This document shows positions 59,974 to 64,000 of a DNA stretch of 64,000 nucleotides, piece by piece. Under the pieces are notes generated by a model that was not told the DNA's origin, did no database searches, and saw only the letters and a list, made by a program, of their open reading frames with translations. Origin of the DNA: Chthonomonas sp. (lineage in GTDB: Bacteria; Armatimonadota; Fimbriimonadia; Fimbriimonadales; Fimbriimonadaceae); assembly GCA_016788425.1 (NCBI GenBank), contig JAEURQ010000002.1:806001-870000 (forward strand). The letters run 5' to 3'. Made by a program: the position numbers and the translations under genes. Numbering within the stretch: position 1 is the first letter of the stretch; each line of letters starts with the position of its first letter.

Positions 59974-60000
59974 GCCCCAGACCGCTTCGGTCCAGGGCTT
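59972..60000. terminator. Shared hairpin between convergent lipoprotein genes
   Basis: Stems AAGCCC/GGGCTT and GACC/GGTC with a 5-base loop and a small internal mismatch. On the minus strand it is followed by ACTTTTTTT, so it fits best as the terminator of the 61428-60010 gene; it may also stop plus-strand transcripts. Confidence 0.8.
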
Positions 60001-60009
60001 GTTCACGCC

Positions 60010-61428
60010 TTAGTTACGCGAGATCAACTTGAGGCGACGAGCCACAAAACCACTCTCGCCCATGCGACCGTAAACCTTCACTTGAAGGTTTCCCGTGAGG
60101 GCGCCGAAGAACGTCGCGCGGCTCACCGACTCGCCCATTTGGTCTTCGAAGTGAGCGCCTTCGCCCAGGCTCACCGTCACGGAGCGGCCTCCGGACCAAC
60201 TGAAACCTTCCCATTCGTTTGGCGTCAACGTAAAGGTGAACGCGGTCGAGTTGACGTTGGTGAACGTGCCACGCGCTTCTTGCTCGCCGATGCCGCCGCC
60301 GTCATCGCCGCCTTCGTGATGGCGCTTCACCTTGGTGGCCGTCAGCACGCCGGTTTCACGATTGTAAGCACCCTCAACCTCGATCTCAGGATTCGAGATT
60401 CCGACCAAGCTCGCGAAGAAGACATCCCGCGACACAACCGCGCCGCCTCCGCCCCGGAACATCGTGGTCGAGGTCGTGGCGACCGTGATCATGGTGCGGT
60501 TGGGCGCGACGCCCGACGCGCGGCCGATCACCATCTGCATGGAACCGGCGGTCGCATCGAATTCGCTGACGTGACCGTACAGTTCGGGCTGGTTCTCACC
60601 AGATTCGTCTTCCACCTTGATTGAGGTCGCCGAGATCGTGCGGGAGGTGGGGTCAAACGTGCCCAGGATCTCCACCCGATTGCCGTTCGCCAGCGACGGG
60701 CTCGCGGTCGCGTCCTCGCGGAAGATCGTGGTGCTCGCCGAAGTGTTGACGGTGACCGTACCGCCCCCGCGAAGAGTGATGGTAAAGCTTTGCGTCGGCG
60801 CCGTTCCCGTGAGCGCCGAGATCAGACCATGAAAGTCGTCGGCTTCGTGACGCGCCGGATCGTCGAGCGACGAACCGCTCCCTTCGATTACTACCGGGGC
60901 CACCCCGGAAGGATTATCGTCCCATTGACTGAGATCGAAGTCGAGAACCACGTTGGAACTCGTGGTGCCAAAGGTTTTCGCCGACGCAAAGGTGAGTGTC
61001 ATGACCGTTTTGCCCGCCGGATCACCTGCGTTGACCGCGAAATTCTTGTCGTCGCCAGTGGCGCTGCCGCCCGCGAACAGGGTTACCGCGCGGGCCACCG
61101 TTACCTTGGCCGCAGTGTAAGTTCCAGCGGGAACGTTCAGCTTGCTGAGAAGTTGATACCGAGCACCGGTACCATCGCGCAGGCTGCGAAGGTCGATCGT
61201 TTCGCCGGTTGAATTGTCATAGACCGTCACCAACGCCCCCGTAGATGAGACCAAATCGATCTTGAACAACGTGACCCAAACGTGGTCGTGCGAACTCAAG
61301 TTATCGGTGGCAAACAGCGTGATCGGCGCGGTCGCGGCGGCCCCACCCGACGATGAGCCGCCCCCGCATCCGGCGATGACGAGGCTACCGAGGCCGAGCA
61401 GCAATGCAAGTTTTGAGCAAAGTTTCAT
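60010..61428 (-). CDS. Lipoprotein with DUF4382-like and DUF5666-like domains
   Basis: A 472-residue lipoprotein (lipobox IAGC, Cys21, followed by a Gly/Ser linker). Residues about 35-185 are DUF4382-like (ITLFATDNLSSHDHVWVTLF, KIDLVSS, LLSKLNVPAGTYTAAKVTV). About 195-470 hold three DUF5666-like units, each a small barrel with phrases such as GNRVEILGTFDPTSRTISAT and EIEVEGAYNRETGVLTATKV. These domains occur in exported proteins of unknown role. AGGA about nine bases before the ATG gives a normal leader. Confidence 0.8.
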   Translation of the reverse strand: MKLCSKLALLLGLGSLVIAGCGGGSSSGGAAATAPITLFATDNLSSHDHVWVTLFKIDLVSSTGALVTVYDNSTGETIDLRSLRDGTGARYQLLSKLNVPAGTYTAAKVTVARAVTLFAGGSATGDDKNFAVNAGDPAGKTVMTLTFASAKTFGTTSSNVVLDFDLSQWDDNPSGVAPVVIEGSGSSLDDPARHEADDFHGLISALTGTAPTQSFTITLRGGGTVTVNTSASTTIFREDATASPSLANGNRVEILGTFDPTSRTISATSIKVEDESGENQPELYGHVSEFDATAGSMQMVIGRASGVAPNRTMITVATTSTTMFRGGGGAVVSRDVFFASLVGISNPEIEVEGAYNRETGVLTATKVKRHHEGGDDGGGIGEQEARGTFTNVNSTAFTFTLTPNEWEGFSWSGGRSVTVSLGEGAHFEDQMGESVSRATFFGALTGNLQVKVYGRMGESGFVARRLKLISRN

Positions 61429-61504
61429 TTAGTTGTTTCCTCAAACAAAGTGTCCGCCAAGAAACACCAGAATCGTTGGGGATTCCGCAAGTTCCCTTAT
61501 AAAT

Positions 61505-62566
61505 TTACTGTGACACGCCGTAAACCGCGTCATAAAACGCGGGACGAACCGCCTGGATTTTCAGGTTGTCGCGCGTGGGATGCACCCGATTCGAAAGCAA
61601 GACGCCGAACAGCTTGGCCTCGGGATCGATCCACAGCGAGCAGCCTGTGAAGCCGAGGTGCCCATACGAGAGCGGCCCAAACCGCTGACCACAGCTTGGA
61701 TCCACCGGCGACTTCGTATCCCAACCCATCGCGCGGGTCGAGGTTTCGTCTTCCCGCATCGTCCACATGTGAATGTGGCCCTCGTCAAAAATCTCGTCGC
61801 CGCCGCGAAGCATGCACTGCGCGAACTTGGCAACGTCGCTGGCGCTGCTAAACAACCCGGCGTTGCCCGAAACTCCTCCCAAAAAGTAGGCGTTCTCGTC
61901 GTGAACCGTGCCCTGGATTTCGCCCTCGCGGAAATGGCCCGCCGGGTGCACTTCGGTCGGCGGGATCTTGCGCCGCGTAAACGGTCCCGGGCGAAACGTC
62001 GTGTGGCCCATGTTGAGGCGGCAGAAAATGCTGAGCTCGGTGAACACCTCAAGCTCCTTAAACGACTTGACCTTCTGCCCGCCATTCATCACCTTTTCCA
62101 GGAGCATCGCCAGTACGATGAACCCCACGCAGGAATACTCGGTGCGCGTGCCGGGCTCGTACACCAGCGGCTCCTGCAGGATGCCGGCGAAAGCGGCTTC
62201 CGGAGAATCGTACAGCTTCCAATATTCGCGGTGAGCCGGAAGCCCGCTGCGATGCGTCAGCAAATCCAGCACGCGGATTTCGTTGCGGCCTTCGCCCGCG
62301 AACTCGGGGAGATATTCGGCCACCGGGCGCTCCACATCAAGCTGGTCAATCTGCGAAAGCAGCATCGCGGCCGAGGTGGTCGCGACCACCTTGGTCAGGC
62401 TCGCCACGTCGTATATCGTTTCGTGATCCACGGCGGGGCTGGCGTCGTCGTAGCGGAAGTGTCCGGCCGATCCGACCTCCAGATCGTCGAGCGTGCCGTA
62501 AGCCCAGGCCGCGCCGGGAAAGGCACCGTCGGCAATCGCACGCTCCACAACTTCACGCGGGGTCAT
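61505..62566 (-). CDS. Serine hydrolase, class C beta-lactamase/esterase family
   Basis: A 353-residue penicillin-binding-fold hydrolase. Catalytic SLTK at 56-59 (VASLTKVVATTSAAML), a Tyr motif YSC at 144-146 where YxN is usual, and HLG at 302-304 instead of KTG. GVSGNAGLFSSASDVAKFAQ (about 241-260) is typical of EstB-like members. No signal peptide, so cytoplasmic; an esterase or D-peptidase is more likely than a resistance enzyme. The substrate is unknown. ATG with GATAAT seven bases upstream. Confidence 0.88.
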   Translation of the reverse strand: MTPREVVERAIADGAFPGAAWAYGTLDDLEVGSAGHFRYDDASPAVDHETIYDVASLTKVVATTSAAMLLSQIDQLDVERPVAEYLPEFAGEGRNEIRVLDLLTHRSGLPAHREYWKLYDSPEAAFAGILQEPLVYEPGTRTEYSCVGFIVLAMLLEKVMNGGQKVKSFKELEVFTELSIFCRLNMGHTTFRPGPFTRRKIPPTEVHPAGHFREGEIQGTVHDENAYFLGGVSGNAGLFSSASDVAKFAQCMLRGGDEIFDEGHIHMWTMREDETSTRAMGWDTKSPVDPSCGQRFGPLSYGHLGFTGCSLWIDPEAKLFGVLLSNRVHPTRDNLKIQAVRPAFYDAVYGVSQ

Positions 62567-62573
62567 TGGTTCT

Positions 62574-62579
62574 ATTATC
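62574..62579 (-). promoter_or_regulatory. -10 box GATAAT, 7 bases before serine hydrolase start
   Basis: Minus strand GATAAT, spacer AGAACCA, ATG at 62566; no SD. Confidence 0.5.
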
Positions 62580-62613
62580 GGACATTCAACCCGAGCTTTA
62601 CCGAGCCGCCTGT

Positions 62614-62619
62614 CATAAT
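62614..62619 (+). promoter_or_regulatory. -10 box CATAAT, 8 bases before ppa start
   Basis: CATAAT, spacer AGGCTCAG, ATG at 62628; no usable SD. Confidence 0.55.
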
Positions 62620-62627
62620 AGGCTCAG

Positions 62628-63137
62628 ATGTCCATTCTCAACGCCAAAATTGGCTCCAACGCGCCGCATACGTTCAACACCATCATCGAGATTCCTCGGT
62701 ACAGCACCAACAAGTACGAAGTTGACCAAGAGACGGGCATCGTCAAGCTGGACCGAGTCTTGTTCTCGCCCCTGTTTTATCCGTTCGACTACGGCTACAT
62801 TCCGCAAACCCACTACCTCGACGGCGACCCTCTGGACGTGCTGGTTATGCTGAGCCACCCGACCGTGCCGGGCTGCATGGTCGAGGCGCATGCGATTGGC
62901 GTTTTGGAAATGGCCGACGAAAAGGGCTCGGACGAAAAGATTTTGTGCGTGGCCACCAAGGACCCTCGCTTCCGTAATCGTAAGCACATCAACGACCTCA
63001 ACCCGCACACGCTGGCCGAGATCAGCCACTTTTTTGAGGTCTACAAGCAGCTCGAAGAAAAGGACGTCGAGATTGTCGGATGGCACGGGCCGGAGCTCGC
63101 CAACGAGCTGATCGACAAGTATCGCACCGACCGCTAA
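62628..63137 (+). CDS. ppa: Inorganic pyrophosphatase, family I
   Basis: A 169-residue soluble pyrophosphatase that keeps biosynthesis irreversible. EIPRYSTNKYEVDQETGIVK (about 22-41), VLFSPLFYPFDYGYIPQTHY, the Mg-binding signature DGDPLDVLV (about 65-73) and the IVGWHGPELANELI end are typical. Divergent from the serine hydrolase gene; both seem leaderless. The TIM-barrel gene follows after 15 bases. Confidence 0.97.
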   Translation: MSILNAKIGSNAPHTFNTIIEIPRYSTNKYEVDQETGIVKLDRVLFSPLFYPFDYGYIPQTHYLDGDPLDVLVMLSHPTVPGCMVEAHAIGVLEMADEKGSDEKILCVATKDPRFRNRKHINDLNPHTLAEISHFFEVYKQLEEKDVEIVGWHGPELANELIDKYRTDR

Positions 63138-63139
63138 GG

Positions 63140-63145
63140 TAACTT
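63140..63145 (+). promoter_or_regulatory. -10-like TAACTT, 7 bases before TIM-barrel gene
   Basis: TAACTT, spacer AAGATTC, ATG at 63153; begins right after the ppa stop; no SD. Confidence 0.45.
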
Positions 63146-63152
63146 AAGATTC

Positions 63153-63923
63153 ATGCAGACCATCGGCCTCCAACTCTACAGTGTTCGCGACGACCTCGGC
63201 AAAGATTTTGCCGGGACCATGGAGCGCCTGTTTGAGTTTGGTTACCGTAGCTTCGAGACCGCCGGCGCGTTCGGCAAGGGACCGCAATGGTTTGCCGACC
63301 TCCTGAAGTCGCATGGCGCGAGCGTGTGCAGCATGCACATCGGTCTTCCTAAGAAAGAGGACATCGCCGGGATCGCCGAAACGGCGGCCATTTTGGGCAC
63401 CAAGCAGTGCGTGGTGCCGTGGATGAACCCGGCACTGTTCCGCACGTCGAGCCAGATTCAAAAAGCCGCCGACGACCTCATCGGCGCGCGCGACATGCTG
63501 GCCGAGGCCGGACTGAAGCTCGCCTACCATAACCACGATTTCGAATGGCGCAAAAACGAGGACGGCAAGATTCCGCACGAGACCTTGCAGAGCCTCATGC
63601 CCAAGGACTTCATCTGGGAAATCGACGCCTACTGGGTGTTCGCCGCCGGCGGAAACCCATTTGACGTCGCCAAAAAGCTCGGCGCGAAGGCCGAGTTCTG
63701 GCACATCAAGGATGGGTTTGGCACCGGCGCGATGGTCGCGGTGGGCAAGGGCAAGATTCCGTACAAAGAGAACTTCGCCAAGCTCAAGGCCGCCAAGCAC
63801 CTCATCGTCGAACTCGACGAATCGCGCGGCGTGATGATGGACGATGTCCGCGATTCGTACAAGTTCCTGCGCGGACTCTTCGATCAGGCAAAGTTCGACG
63901 CCGCGCCGATCGGTGGACCCTAG
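63153..63923 (+). CDS. Sugar phosphate isomerase/epimerase, xylose isomerase-like TIM barrel
   Basis: A 256-residue AP-endonuclease-2/xylose-isomerase-like barrel. IGLQLYSVRDDLGKDFAGTM (about 3-22), YNHDFEW-type YHNHDFEWRK (about 127-136), WEIDAYWVFAAGGNP (about 154-168) and ELDESRG near 221 supply the probable metal ligands Glu, Asp, His and Glu. Members act on inositols, tagatose-type sugars or 3-keto-glycosides. No signal peptide. Could work with Gfo/Idh enzymes in the window, but none adjoins it. Confidence 0.87.
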   Translation: MQTIGLQLYSVRDDLGKDFAGTMERLFEFGYRSFETAGAFGKGPQWFADLLKSHGASVCSMHIGLPKKEDIAGIAETAAILGTKQCVVPWMNPALFRTSSQIQKAADDLIGARDMLAEAGLKLAYHNHDFEWRKNEDGKIPHETLQSLMPKDFIWEIDAYWVFAAGGNPFDVAKKLGAKAEFWHIKDGFGTGAMVAVGKGKIPYKENFAKLKAAKHLIVELDESRGVMMDDVRDSYKFLRGLFDQAKFDAAPIGGP

Positions 63924-64000
63924 GCCGCAACCTGGTAAACTAGGGTATCAGTTCGTCCCGCCCCTTGCCCCCCATTCGCATGTGCATTTGCTGCCGGGGT

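Noticed and set aside
1-64000. CRISPR arrays, insertion sequences, prophage or plasmid origin
   Set aside because: No regularly spaced repeat arrays, transposase, integrase, phage structural or replication-initiator genes were seen. The only tandem repeat is the 33-base element at 5665-5697.

Overview
This is a dense, high-GC, single-chromosome bacterial segment with 62 protein genes that I can support, two tRNA genes, no rRNA, no CRISPR array and no insertion sequence. Outer-membrane markers (lpxD, lipobox lipoproteins), a PEP-CTERM protein, several Gfo/Idh/MocA oxidoreductases, a DUF1080 protein, a split MetH and a sigma-like/STAND regulator pair together suggest a free-living diderm heterotroph. 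Armatimonadota (Fimbriimonadia-like) is my best guess. It is an inference from gene content, not from a marker gene.

Layout. 1-3.3 kb: end of a GH109-type oxidoreductase, a sugar-ABC ATPase, scpA-scpB and hpf. 3.4-8.3 kb: a large unknown lipoprotein and an Asp-box beta-propeller protein. 8.3-15.8 kb: a PIG-L deacetylase coupled to lpxD, pstB/aroC/redoxin, an M42 peptidase, DinB-aat, a small helical protein and mazG. 15.8-17.8 kb: a DUF1080 plus Tat-exported Gfo/Idh sugar module. 17.9-19 kb: an A+T-richer orphan gene and a 500-base empty stretch. 19-24.5 kb: DinB, an ECF sigma/anti-sigma/pseudo-HtrA operon, then recJ-nusG-secE. 24.6-33.5 kb: pdhAB, pyrH-frr-uppS, glgA, a family 4 type UDG, a NanE-ROK fusion, an acyl-CoA dehydrogenase and tRNA-Val. 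33.7-41.8 kb: a PEP-CTERM protein, mutM, VOC, peroxiredoxin, a trxB operon, fliD and clpS. 41.8-52.2 kb: a YfhO-like membrane protein, TPR, ftsH, tilS, a D-aminoacylase-like amidohydrolase and ugd. 52.2-57.2 kb: a glycosyltransferase, the sigma-like + STAND ATPase pair, an unknown gene and tRNA-Thr. 57.3-63.9 kb: the MetH reactivation half, two convergent lipoproteins, a serine hydrolase, ppa and a TIM-barrel sugar epimerase.

The most striking signal is regulatory. Many genes that begin a transcription unit have a TANNNT-like -10 box (TAAACT, TATACT, CATAAT) exactly 6-8 bases before the start codon and no Shine-Dalgarno sequence. Transcription would then begin at or next to the start codon, giving leaderless mRNAs. 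Other genes, such as ugpC, hpf, the STAND gene and pdhA, have ordinary SD leaders, so both modes appear to coexist. The strongest candidates for little-described protein systems are the sigma-like/STAND pair (53104-56105), the PIG-L/LpxD couple (8347-9866) and the ECF operon ending in a protease-dead HtrA-like protein (19564-21999).
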